Position numbers and translations under genes: made by a program | Part shown: positions 26,136 through 34,830 of the stretch, piece by piece | Layout of the letters: each line of letters starts with the position of its first letter | How positions within the stretch are numbered: the stretch's first letter is position 1 | The notes under the pieces: model-generated | What the model saw: only the letters and a program-made list of their open reading frames with translations | Databases searched by the model: none | Told to the model about the DNA's origin: nothing | Source: Parvivirga hydrogeniphila | GTDB taxonomy: Bacteria > Actinomycetota > Coriobacteriia > Anaerosomatales > Anaerosomataceae | NCBI RefSeq assembly: GCF_023371205.1 | Contig: NZ_JAMCCO010000002.1 | Span: 311,501 to 375,500 of the forward strand | Length of the DNA: 64,000 nucleotides | Reading direction: 5' to 3'

Positions 26136-28187
26136 TCACGCCGCCTGGAGCTGTCGCTTCGGCCACGACGCAAGCGCGGTGCCGATGATCGTCACGATGA
26201 AGCCGGTCCACACCCACCACTGCATCGGGAAGAACTTCACCGTCACGGACGCCGCGTCGTTGTCATCGACGCCGTGGAACGACACGAATACGTCCTTGAG
26301 CGGCTCCTGGATGAGCGCCACTTTCTGCGTGCTCTGATTCTTGCTCTGCAGCTGGATCGGGAAGACGATCTTCGGCTTGAGCACGCCTATCTCGCGAGAA
26401 CCTCGCTTGGCGTCGAGCTCGAACGTGTAGACCACGTCCCCGTTCGGTTCGGTGGCCTCATTGAGCCCGCGCACCGTGAAGGTGTAGCCGTGCGCTTCGG
26501 TGCTCGAGCCGGGCTTCGTCGCAACAGTGAGCTCGTGCGTCTCCACGAACATCGTCGAGCCGACGAGGCCGACGAGAATGATGCCCATGCCGAGGTGCGT
26601 AAGGTACCCGCCCGACTGCGTGCGCGCCTTCGTGATGATGCGGCCAAGCGCGGCGAAGAAGCTCTCACCGCGTGCGGCCGCACGCTTACGCGCCCCGTCG
26701 TAGAAGAGGAACAGCGGGAGCGCGATCGCCAGCGCGGCGGTGAGCAGTCCCGCGACTGCGATGAGGTGATGCCAGAATGCCATCTCACCAGCAGGCTGGT
26801 AGTACGGCAGCATCGCGCGGAAGAAGATGGCCATCAGCCCCGCGAACAGCACGAGGCCGCCCACCAGCGGCCCTTTCGCGCGCTTCCAGAACTCGGCCCA
26901 TCCCTGACCGCCCCACGAGAGAATGGGACACACGGTCATCACCAGGATGTAGAAGATGCCGAGCGGACGCGCCAGCAGATTGTAGTCGTCGATACCGTAC
27001 GTCTTGCCGCCGCCGAGCCACACAGGCAGCGACTGCGCAAGCGTCATGTACGCGACGAGGAGCGTCGCCAACAGCATGATCAAGTTGTTGAAGTAGTACG
27101 AGCCCTCTTTCGACAGCACGCGCTCGAAGGAGTCGTCGCCGCGCAGCATGTCGCGCCGCCACCAGATCGCGCCGACCATCACGACGAGCGACCCCACCAT
27201 CATCGACAAGAAGAGCCAGAACGACAGCGGGTCCTGCTCGAAGGCGTGCACCGACTGCACGATGCCGGAGCGCGTGATGAACGTGCCGAGCAACACGACG
27301 ACGAAGGTGACGGCGGACATGAACATCGTCCAGCCCTTGAAGCCCTCGCGACGACGATACACGGTCATCGAGTGGATGAGCGCGACGCCCGTGAGCCACG
27401 GCAGGAGCGAAGCGTTCTCGACCGGGTCCCACGCCCAGTAGCCGCCGAACGCAAGCTCGATGTACGCCCAGATAGCACCGAGCCCGATTCCGACGCCGAG
27501 CATGAGCCACGAGAACACGGTGATCCGGTCGGACATCTGCACCCAGCGCTTGGAGGCGTCGCCCAAGAAGAGCGCGGCCAGAGCGAAGGCGAATGGTACC
27601 GCCAGGCCGGCATAGCCGACGAACAGGGTCGGCGGGTGCGCGATCATCGCCCAGGTCTGCAGCAGCGGGTTCATACCGGCCTCGATGAGCAGCCGGCCGG
27701 TCTGCGGATCCAGGTACTCGGGCGGAAGGAGCTTGAAGGGGTTGTTGAGCGGGATGAACAGCGCCGCCAGGAAGAACAGCTGGATGAAGTTCAGCACGCC
27801 GGTGGCGGCGAACCCAAGGCCGTCATCGTGCTTGAGCGCCTTGTGGCCGACGTAGGCCGCATACACCGCCACCAGCCACTCCCACAGGAGCAGTGACCCT
27901 TCCCGGCCTGCCCACAACCCGGAGATGCGGAACAGCCACGCCCAGGGCCCGACGATCGTCGGGTGGTTGTAGGCGACGTACTCGAGCGTGAAGTTCTCGC
28001 CGAGGAACGCCGAGACGACGAGCACGACCGCGAGCGTCGTGAAGGCGAGGGTCCCGTAGGTGAGGTACGTCGCGAGCGGCCGCGCTCCCTTTCCTGACGT
28101 GCTCGCCATGGCCGCGGCCACGATCGAGCCGAGCGCACAGATGCTCGCGAATGCGAGAAGCAGGTTGCCGAGGGTGTCGAGCCCCAT
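26136..28187 (-). CDS. ccmF: Cytochrome c haem lyase CcmF
   Basis: 683 residues from the ATG at 28187 (TAGGAG upstream); a TTG at 28190 is adjacent. About fifteen transmembrane helices, with the WWD motif FGGYWAWDPVENASLLPWL and histidine-bearing loops such as YNHPTIVGPWAWLFR. A C-terminal periplasmic domain (about residues 510-660) ends with a final helix. CcmF takes haem from CcmE and ligates it to CxxCH cysteines. Neither CcmH/CcmI nor CcmG is encoded here, so apocytochrome reduction and handling must come from elsewhere or work differently. Confidence 0.95.
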   Translation of the reverse strand: MGLDTLGNLLLAFASICALGSIVAAAMASTSGKGARPLATYLTYGTLAFTTLAVVLVVSAFLGENFTLEYVAYNHPTIVGPWAWLFRISGLWAGREGSLLLWEWLVAVYAAYVGHKALKHDDGLGFAATGVLNFIQLFFLAALFIPLNNPFKLLPPEYLDPQTGRLLIEAGMNPLLQTWAMIAHPPTLFVGYAGLAVPFAFALAALFLGDASKRWVQMSDRITVFSWLMLGVGIGLGAIWAYIELAFGGYWAWDPVENASLLPWLTGVALIHSMTVYRRREGFKGWTMFMSAVTFVVVLLGTFITRSGIVQSVHAFEQDPLSFWLFLSMMVGSLVVMVGAIWWRRDMLRGDDSFERVLSKEGSYYFNNLIMLLATLLVAYMTLAQSLPVWLGGGKTYGIDDYNLLARPLGIFYILVMTVCPILSWGGQGWAEFWKRAKGPLVGGLVLFAGLMAIFFRAMLPYYQPAGEMAFWHHLIAVAGLLTAALAIALPLFLFYDGARKRAAARGESFFAALGRIITKARTQSGGYLTHLGMGIILVGLVGSTMFVETHELTVATKPGSSTEAHGYTFTVRGLNEATEPNGDVVYTFELDAKRGSREIGVLKPKIVFPIQLQSKNQSTQKVALIQEPLKDVFVSFHGVDDNDAASVTVKFFPMQWWVWTGFIVTIIGTALASWPKRQLQAA

Positions 28188-28238
28188 CAACTCTCCTATC
28201 GTCGAAGCAGCACGGGCATGCGGGGCGGCACGCAGCCG

Positions 28239-28910
28239 CTACTTCTCGTTCTCGTCGACCGCCACGTCGGTGGCCACGAACACGCCGTTCATGAGCTCGC
28301 CGGAGATGACCATCTTGGCGCCCGAGGTCGCGCCCTGGGGCATCGCACCAGCCCAGGAGACCTCGATCGTCTCGCCGCCCTTGGATGTCGTGCCGAGTGT
28401 GAACCGCGGCTCGGCGCCCGAGGGCTTGACGCTGCCCTCGACCACGTAGCCCGTGATCTTGACAGGCTTGCCTTCAAGTTCGCTGCTCAGCAGCTTGTCG
28501 ACGGTGAGCGCGTCTTTCGCCGACGCATACTTGCTGGGGCACTGTGTGATGAGCTGCTTGGCCTCGATGGTCGAATCCTCACCGACGATGCCAGTCACGA
28601 TCGCAACGGTGCCATCGCCGAAGGCGCTCGGGACGGGACCTCCCCACACGACCTTCAGGGTGGGACCGTTCGGATCGTCCATCTGGCGGATGGAGAAGGT
28701 GAGCGGCTTGGCGTTAGGGGTCCACGACCCGGCCACGACCGGCCCTTGCACCTGGACCTGCTTGCCGACGAGGGACGGATCCGACACGACGTCGGCCACG
28801 GATTTCTTGTACGCACCGCCCTGCGTCATGACGAGGAGCACGAGAGCTCCCACGACGATGAGGATGAGCACCGTCACGCCGACGAGGCGCTGCTTGGCTC
28901 GCTTGTTCAA
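28239..28910 (-). CDS. ccmE: CcmE-type haem chaperone, CxxxY type, with two OB-fold domains
   Basis: 223 residues. An N-terminal anchor helix (VGVTVLILIVVGALVLLVM) is followed by a CcmE OB-fold (VQVQGPVVAGSW, LKVVWGGPVPSAFGDG). The haem-binding position is Cys124 in QCPSKY with Tyr128, i.e. CxxxY in place of the usual HxxxY. This variant is known from some anaerobes and archaea. Residues 135-218 look like a second OB-fold (VKITGYVVEGSVKPSG, IEVSWAGAMPQGATSG, FVATDV) lacking the haem residue. Usual CcmE proteins have one domain of about 150 residues. It heads the maturation operon. Confidence 0.85.
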   Translation of the reverse strand: MNKRAKQRLVGVTVLILIVVGALVLLVMTQGGAYKKSVADVVSDPSLVGKQVQVQGPVVAGSWTPNAKPLTFSIRQMDDPNGPTLKVVWGGPVPSAFGDGTVAIVTGIVGEDSTIEAKQLITQCPSKYASAKDALTVDKLLSSELEGKPVKITGYVVEGSVKPSGAEPRFTLGTTSKGGETIEVSWAGAMPQGATSGAKMVISGELMNGVFVATDVAVDENEK

Positions 28911-29091
28911 CGGGCCTCACTCCATTCGTATGCCTGACACCGAACAGGGCGACGGAAGCTTCCGATGCGATCGCATCTGCACGAAGCACCGCTCGTCGCC
29001 TGCTTGCCTGAACACCCGGATACTACCACCTGACGCCGATTGCGCCAATGCAGGCGCCCAGCTCGCCATCTGAAGCAAGCAAGCGCCGTGC
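28911..29091 (-). promoter_or_regulatory. ccmE promoter and leader, sharing blocks with the hemA promoter
   Basis: On the minus strand TTGGCG (29043-29048), a 17-bp spacer and TAGTAT (29020-29025) are followed by GTGTTCAGGCAAGC (29002-29015). Upstream is GGCACGGCGCTTGC (29079-29092), which begins at the coaX stop. All these blocks recur in the same order before hemA. The leader then has two adjacent perfect palindromes, GATGCGATCGCATC (28966-28979) and CGGAAGCTTCCG (28955-28966). No T-run follows, so attenuation is not evident here. Confidence 0.55.
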
Positions 29092-29856
29092 CTACGCGTT
29101 TCGACGATACAGCACGAGCAGACCTCGCAAGGTCAGGTCCGGGTCGACTGCGTCGATCGTCTCGCACAACGGCGCCATGCGTGCCGCGAGGCCTCCTGTG
29201 GCGACGACGCGGCACGGCGCTTCGAGCTCTTGTTGGATGCGCCTCACAAGCCCGTCGACCATCGCGGCCTCCCCGAGCAGAAGCCCCGCCTGGACAGACT
29301 CCGTGGTGTTGCGCCCGATGGCGCGCGACGGCGGCTCGAGGTCGACTTTCGCGAGCCTGGCCGCGCGCGCGAACAGCGCCTCGGCGCTCGTCTCGACGCC
29401 AGGCGCGATGGCGCCGCCGATGTACGCGCCGGACGGGTCGACGACGTCGAAGGTGGTGGCCGTCCCGAAGTCCACGACGATCACGGGCGCCCCGTACGCC
29501 TCGATCGCCGCGACCGCGTTCACGATGCGGTCGGCGCCGACCTCGCGGGGGTCGTCGTACCGTATGGGGATGCCCGTCTTGATGCCCGGCCCGACGACCA
29601 TCGGCGGCTTCCCGGTGGCACGGCTCGCCATGACCTCGTACTGGTCGGTGAGCGCAGGCACCACCGATGAGAGCACCACGCGCTCGACGTCAGCGAACGC
29701 GACGCCTTCCAGCTCGAGCAGCCCCGCCACCTTCACGCGAAGCTCGTCGGCAGTCATCGAAGCGTCCGTCGCGATGCGCCAGTGCCCGTCGAGCTCGTCG
29801 CCGCTGAACAGCCCGAGCACGGTCTGGGTGTTGCCCACGTCGATACCGAGGATCAT
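29092..29856 (-). CDS. coaX: Type III pantothenate kinase
   Basis: 254 residues from the ATG at 29856 with GGAGG four bases upstream. ASKHA-fold motifs: MILGIDVGNTQTVLGLF, SSVVPALT, DPREVGADRIVNAVAA, VVDFGTATTFDVV and IGGAIAPGVETSAEALF (in pieces). It phosphorylates pantothenate in the first step of CoA synthesis and, unlike CoaA, needs a monovalent cation. It is divergent from the response-regulator gene. Confidence 0.95.
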   Translation of the reverse strand: MILGIDVGNTQTVLGLFSGDELDGHWRIATDASMTADELRVKVAGLLELEGVAFADVERVVLSSVVPALTDQYEVMASRATGKPPMVVGPGIKTGIPIRYDDPREVGADRIVNAVAAIEAYGAPVIVVDFGTATTFDVVDPSGAYIGGAIAPGVETSAEALFARAARLAKVDLEPPSRAIGRNTTESVQAGLLLGEAAMVDGLVRRIQQELEAPCRVVATGGLAARMAPLCETIDAVDPDLTLRGLLVLYRRNA

Positions 29857-30025
29857 CGCGCCTCCCTCGTACGTCGTCCGCGCGTACCATACCACCCGAC
29901 GACCGTGCCGAGCGACTGGAGCAGCTCTCCGGCCGCACGCAACGGGCCGGCAACGCCGCAGGTGGAAGCGTGCGCCGGGTGCTATCATCGAAGCGTCCGG
30001 GACCGTTCGAACCGGGAGGGATCCG
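29857..30025. promoter_or_regulatory. Divergent promoter region, coaX and response regulator
   Basis: 169 bp between divergent genes. On the plus strand TATCAT at 29982-29987 is a plausible -10 for the two-component operon. On the minus strand TATGGT near 29887-29892 could serve coaX. No strong -35 elements accompany them and I see no PhoB-box-like direct repeats. Confidence 0.35.
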
Positions 30026-30727
30026 ATGACGCTTCCGCAGGCCCGCATACTCGTGGTGGACGACGAAGACTCCATCTTGCAGTTCGTGTCGTACAACCTG
30101 AAGAAAGAAGGGTACGCAGTCGAGTGCGCGCACGACGGCGACGAGGCGCTCGCGCTGTTCGACGCCGCGCCGTTCGACCTCGTCATCCTCGACATCATGC
30201 TCCCTGGGACTGACGGCTACGAGGCGTGCCGCCGCCTGCGCGAACGAAGCGCGGTGCCGGTGCTGTTCTTGTCCGCACGCGACACCGAGCTCGACAAGGT
30301 GGTCGGCCTCGAGCTGGGGGCAGACGACTACCTCGCCAAGCCCTTCGGGATCCGCGAGCTGCAAGCGCGCGTGAAGGCGCTGCTGCGCCGCGCGACGGCA
30401 CACGAGTCGCGCCCTTCTGGCGGGCACGATGTCCTGCAGGCAGCAGGCATCACGCTCGATGAAGACGCGCACGAGGCCCGCTACGGCGAGACCCTGATCG
30501 ACCTCACGCCGCGGGAGTTCGAGCTGCTGGCGTGCCTGATGCGGCACGCGGGCAAGGTGCTCTCCCGGGAGCACCTGCTTCGCGAGGCATGGGGCTGGCA
30601 GTACCTGGTGGAGACGAAGACCGTCGACACGCACGTGAAGCGACTGCGCGACAAGCTGTCGCAGGCCGGCGTCGACCCGGGCGTCGTCGAGACCGTGCGC
30701 GGGTACGGGTACCGCATCTCCGCGTAG
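30026..30727 (+). CDS. OmpR/PhoB-family response regulator
   Basis: 233 residues from the ATG at 30026 with GGGAGGG upstream; the frame is open further left but over coaX. The receiver domain has the acidic pair VVDDED, phosphoacceptor Asp56 in LVILDIMLPG, and the conserved Lys in DYLAKPFG. The C-terminal winged helix contains LTPREFELLACLMRHAGKVLSREHLLREAWG and VDTHVKRLRDKL. It pairs with the histidine kinase that follows three bases later. PhoB-like by sequence, but no phosphate-uptake genes are nearby, so the signal is unknown. Confidence 0.92.
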   Translation: MTLPQARILVVDDEDSILQFVSYNLKKEGYAVECAHDGDEALALFDAAPFDLVILDIMLPGTDGYEACRRLRERSAVPVLFLSARDTELDKVVGLELGADDYLAKPFGIRELQARVKALLRRATAHESRPSGGHDVLQAAGITLDEDAHEARYGETLIDLTPREFELLACLMRHAGKVLSREHLLREAWGWQYLVETKTVDTHVKRLRDKLSQAGVDPGVVETVRGYGYRISA

Positions 30728-30730
30728 CGC

Positions 30731-32185
30731 GTGATGCCAAAGACCTCCATACGCACCCGCCTGCTCGTCGCGCTGCTCGCGACCGCGCTCGTCTCGGCGG
30801 TGGGGCTGTCCGCCTACTTCCTGCACGAGCTGGAATCGTTCGCGCTGAGGAAGCTCGAGGAGCGGCTGCACACCCAGGCGCGGCTGACTGCCGCCCTGGT
30901 GGCCGAGACTGCGCTCGCCGATTCGAGCCGCTTCGACACTTCGGACGCTGCCGCGATCCAGCGCGCGTTCGAGCAGGCGGCTCCCTACGCCGCGTCTCGC
31001 ATGCGCGTGCTCGACGCTGACGGCGTGGTCGTCGCGGACTCCGGCGGCAAGCCAGGCGTCTCCTACGCGAGCAGGCCCGAAGTGAAGCAAGCGCTTTCGG
31101 GCGAGTACGGCGCGACGACGCGCATCACCGAGACCGGGCGCGTGGCGCTGTACGTCGCGGTCCCGATCATGGCAGGCGACGAGATCGCAGGGGTCTCGTA
31201 CGCGTCCTCGACGACCTTCTCCATCATGAGCCTGCTCTCTGACTACCGGATGCGCCTCGCGCTCGTCATCGCGGCGTTCGCTGCGCTGACGTTCTTGCTC
31301 GCCGAAGTGCTGTCGCGCTGGCTTTCGAGACCGTTGACCGAGCTTGCCGCGGTCGCCTCTCGGTTCGCCGGCGGCGATCACTCTGCCCGCGCCGTCCCAG
31401 CGGGATCGGTCGAGACGCGCGCGCTCGGTCAGGCGTTCAACGCCATGGCCGACGAGGTCGAGCGGGCGATCGTCGAGCTGAAGGAGGAGGAGCGGCGCAA
31501 GAGCCGGTTCGTCTCGGACGTGAGCCACGAGCTCCGGACCCCGCTCACCGCGATCCGCGGCGCGGCAGAGACGCTGCTCGACGGAGACGTGCCCGAAGAC
31601 GACCAACGGCAGTTCCTCGCGTCCATCGTGCGGGAAGCCGAGAGGCTGACGCGGCTGGCGAACGACCTGCTCACGCTGCAGCGCATCGAGGGAGCCACCG
31701 GCGAGCTGCCGCTCGGACGGGTGATGCTGAAGGAGGTGGCCGAGCGCGCCGCCGAAGCGCTCCAGCCGCTCACCGAGTCGCGCGGCGTGCGCGTGACCGT
31801 GACAGGCGATGCGCCCGTCGTGCTCGGCGACGCCGACCGCCTCCAGCAGGTGGTCGCGAACCTGCTCGACAACGCGACGCGCGTCACGCCTGCGGGCGGC
31901 ACGGTCGAGGTGCGGATCTCCGCTTCTCCGAACGACGTCGCACTCGAGGTGCTGGACGAAGGACCAGGCATCCCGCCCGAGGCGCTGCCGCACATCTTCG
32001 AGCGCTTCTATCGGGCGCAAATCAGCCGCGACCGCTCCACCGGCGGTGCGGGTCTCGGGCTCGCCATCGTCGCCGCGATCGTCAGGGCGCACGCCGGCAC
32101 GATCGAGGCCGCGAACCGGCCCGAGGGCGGCAGCGTGTTCACGGTGCGGCTCCCCGCGATCGACCTCGACCGCCAAAAGCGCTAG
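30731..32185 (+). CDS. PhoR-like sensor histidine kinase
   Basis: 484 residues (GTG at 30731, ATG at 30734). Two transmembrane helices (about 11-31 and 176-195) flank an extracytoplasmic sensor of PAS/Cache type with DADGVVVADSGG. HAMP follows (SRPLTELAAVASRFAGGD). The phosphorylated His266 is in VSDVSHELRTPL. The ATPase domain has N box LLDNATRVTP, G1 LDEGPGIPPE and G2 GGAGLGLAIV. Its stop shares the bases CTAG with the stop of the convergent YhaN-like gene. Confidence 0.93.
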   Translation: MMPKTSIRTRLLVALLATALVSAVGLSAYFLHELESFALRKLEERLHTQARLTAALVAETALADSSRFDTSDAAAIQRAFEQAAPYAASRMRVLDADGVVVADSGGKPGVSYASRPEVKQALSGEYGATTRITETGRVALYVAVPIMAGDEIAGVSYASSTTFSIMSLLSDYRMRLALVIAAFAALTFLLAEVLSRWLSRPLTELAAVASRFAGGDHSARAVPAGSVETRALGQAFNAMADEVERAIVELKEEERRKSRFVSDVSHELRTPLTAIRGAAETLLDGDVPEDDQRQFLASIVREAERLTRLANDLLTLQRIEGATGELPLGRVMLKEVAERAAEALQPLTESRGVRVTVTGDAPVVLGDADRLQQVVANLLDNATRVTPAGGTVEVRISASPNDVALEVLDEGPGIPPEALPHIFERFYRAQISRDRSTGGAGLGLAIVAAIVRAHAGTIEAANRPEGGSVFTVRLPAIDLDRQKR

Positions 32186-34830
32186 ATGCGCGCCGAAAGA
32201 TCGATGCGCACGGCGTCCGTGCCGCCGGCTTCGAGGAGCATCTCGGCGATGCGTTCGTGGCAGGTGAAGAACACGACCTGGCGCGTGCGCGAAAGGTCTG
32301 CGATCGCCTGGACCGCGCCGTCGAGCCGCTCGGGATCGAAGTTCGCGAGCACGTCGTCGATGAGCATCGGCAGCCCCGGCCCCACGCCGTCCAGCCGCCC
32401 GACGAGCCCCAGCCGCAAAGCGAGGTACAGCGCCTCCGCCGTGCCCTTGGAGAGCTTGCCGCTGTCTTTCGCTGCAGCCCGGTCGTCGTAGACCTCGATG
32501 CGCCCCGTCCGGATCGGGACGATGACCTGGGCGTAACGGCCCCCGGTGATGCCCCGGAAGATGCGCTCGGCGTCCTTGATGACGTCCGGTTGCCGCTCGC
32601 GCTCGTAGAGGTCCTGCGCCTGCGCCAGAAGCCGTGCGCCGAGAGCCGCAACGAGGTACTCCTCTGCGGCCTGCTCGATGCGCTGCGTGAGCGCGGCCTC
32701 GTCGAGCCGCGCCTGCGCGGCCTGGTCGTCGTCGCTCAAGGCGCGCAACCGCTCTTCCAGGCGCGAGCGCTCGGACGCGACCTCCTCCCGGCGGGACGCG
32801 ATCTCGGCCTCGTTCCGCTGCGCTTCTTCGAGCATCGCGCGCAGCCCTTCGAGCGACGCGTACGCTTGCTCGTAGCGTTCGAGCACGGCACGAGCTTCTG
32901 ACTCGGCCTCGGTCTGCTGACGCGCGATCTCCGAGAGCTGCGCCTCGATCTGTGCGACCTGCGCCTGGATGGCGCGGACGCGCTCCTCGCCGTTCCGCGC
33001 TTGCTTCAAGCGCTCGGCGAGCACCGAAAGCACGCTCGTCGCGTCCTCGAACGTCGCGACCAGCCGCGCATAGCCGACCCCCTCCGCCACTGAACCGACT
33101 TCATGCACGAAGCGGTCAACGCTCTCCTGCAGCCGCTCGGCCTCCGCCTTGGCGGTGCACGCCTCGGCGTCGTGGCGCTGCGCTTCACGGACGGCCTCGA
33201 GGAGCGCGGCAGCCGCCCGCGCTTCGAGGTCCCTCGGAAGCCCGTGCTTCGCAAGCTCCTGAGCGAGGATCTCCTTGCGGGCCGCAAGCGTATCTTCCGC
33301 GAGCTTTGCGTCGATTCTCGCGCGCTCGGCTTCCGCGCGCGCTGACTCGTACCGCTGGACCGCGACGCGAGCGACGTCGAGCAGCCGACGACGCCTCGCG
33401 GCCTCAGGCCCGCTCGCACGCGCGGCACCGGTGCGGAGCTCTTTGATCAGCGCCAGGATCCCAAGCACGGTGAACACCGGGCCGGCGACGAGCGACACCT
33501 TCTCTTTCAGCCACACGCCGCCGACAACGAAGATGAACAGGCCGAGCAACGCGACGACGGCAGCGAGCGTGATGTTCCGGCGACCACCGTGCGCCGTCGG
33601 CTCCTCAGCGGGCTCTATCTCTGCGAGCGCACGGTCGATGTCCTCCTGCGTGGCGTTTCCGTCAAGCCCCGCCTGCTCGAGAGCACGGGCCGCCGCCTGA
33701 CGCTCTCGCTCGGCGCTCGCCTCAGCGTTCTCGTGTTCGCGGCGACGTGCAGCGACTTCGGCCTCCAGCCCTGCGATGTCATCGCGAGCGCCGCTCACCG
33801 CGGAGGCGAGCGGCCCGGAGGCCGGGATGGCCCGTACCGTCTCCGGCGACAGACCAGCTGCGGCGCACGCGCGCTCGAATGAGTCGGCCTCTCGGCGGGC
33901 CTGCTCGCGACGGCGCTCCGCCTCCTGGACGGTCTGCTGCGTCGGCGCCTGTCGGTGCACGAGCGCCTCGATGTCGTCGGCGGCGCTCAAGACCTGCTCG
34001 TCGACCTCGATCGAAGCGGCGTCCGCACGAAGAGCTGCGAGCGTCTCACCCACGCGCTGCCGCTCCGCCGCCAGCTTCTCGGCGCGCTCAAGAGCGCCTT
34101 TCACTCGCTCATGATCGGCCGAGATACGGCGAGTGACGCCTTGCGCCTCCTCGGCCCGGAGCTTCAGCTCCTCGAGTTCCCGCTCCAGGTCCTCGAGCCT
34201 TGCGCGGTCCTCGGCGTAACGCTGGCCGGCCTCCCGCGCTTCTTTGATGCGCGTGCGCGCTTCGGCCAGACTACGCAACAGCTTGCTTATCTCGCGTTCT
34301 CCCCGCGGCAGGAACAGCGCGTCCCGCTCCGACTCGAGCTCCTTGCGCACCTCGTCCGGGTTCACGGAAAGCCCGGCGCTCGCCGCGTACAGCGCGCCAG
34401 CGATGCTTTCGTTGTTGCCCCGCGCTTCCTCGATCTTCGCCATCTCGTCGAGCCCGAAGCCGAAGACCACCCGGTATGCGTTCTCGTCGACGCCGCGCGT
34501 GATCTCCGCGAGGAGGTCCGGGCGGTCGGGACCCCTGAGCGTGCGCACGACGACAGGACCGCCCTTCGGGCCGTCACGGCGCTCGATCGCCCACTGGCCG
34601 TTCTCGTCCTCCACGATGAGCCGACCCGCTCGCTCGCCTCCAAGCGGCAGATAGGCGTCGGGCCTGCTTTTCGTCGGGAAGCCGTACAGCACGCTTCGCA
34701 CGAACGCGATGAGCGTGGACTTGCCGGCCTCGTTCGGCCCGTGCACGACGGTAAGCCCGTCCGACAGGTCGCCGACGGTGCGATCCTCCAGGGCGCCGAA
34801 CCGGACGACCTCGATGCGCCGCAGTCTCAC
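32182..34830 (-). CDS. SbcC/YhaN-like ATPase with internal membrane segment
   Basis: 882 residues from the GTG at 34830, which overlaps the stop of the nuclease gene (GTGA) and has AAGGAGGGG upstream. The N terminus MRLRRIEVVRFGALEDRTV leads to Walker A GPNEAGKST. Long coiled coils follow, with two hydrophobic spans in the middle (LAAVVALLGLFIFVVGGVW and VAGPVFTVLGILALI). The C terminus carries the signature-like LSKGTAEALYLALRLG and Walker B LPMLIDDVLANFD. YhaN of Bacillus has the same membrane-interrupted SMC-like layout. It is expected to act with the adjacent exonuclease in DNA end processing. Confidence 0.87.
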   Translation of the reverse strand: MRLRRIEVVRFGALEDRTVGDLSDGLTVVHGPNEAGKSTLIAFVRSVLYGFPTKSRPDAYLPLGGERAGRLIVEDENGQWAIERRDGPKGGPVVVRTLRGPDRPDLLAEITRGVDENAYRVVFGFGLDEMAKIEEARGNNESIAGALYAASAGLSVNPDEVRKELESERDALFLPRGEREISKLLRSLAEARTRIKEAREAGQRYAEDRARLEDLERELEELKLRAEEAQGVTRRISADHERVKGALERAEKLAAERQRVGETLAALRADAASIEVDEQVLSAADDIEALVHRQAPTQQTVQEAERRREQARREADSFERACAAAGLSPETVRAIPASGPLASAVSGARDDIAGLEAEVAARRREHENAEASAERERQAAARALEQAGLDGNATQEDIDRALAEIEPAEEPTAHGGRRNITLAAVVALLGLFIFVVGGVWLKEKVSLVAGPVFTVLGILALIKELRTGAARASGPEAARRRRLLDVARVAVQRYESARAEAERARIDAKLAEDTLAARKEILAQELAKHGLPRDLEARAAAALLEAVREAQRHDAEACTAKAEAERLQESVDRFVHEVGSVAEGVGYARLVATFEDATSVLSVLAERLKQARNGEERVRAIQAQVAQIEAQLSEIARQQTEAESEARAVLERYEQAYASLEGLRAMLEEAQRNEAEIASRREEVASERSRLEERLRALSDDDQAAQARLDEAALTQRIEQAAEEYLVAALGARLLAQAQDLYERERQPDVIKDAERIFRGITGGRYAQVIVPIRTGRIEVYDDRAAAKDSGKLSKGTAEALYLALRLGLVGRLDGVGPGLPMLIDDVLANFDPERLDGAVQAIADLSRTRQVVFFTCHERIAEMLLEAGGTDAVRIDLSARI

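Noticed and set aside
28239-28910. Degenerate CcmE because the haem-binding histidine is missing.
   Set aside because: The CxxxY variant is a known functional form and the operon is otherwise intact.
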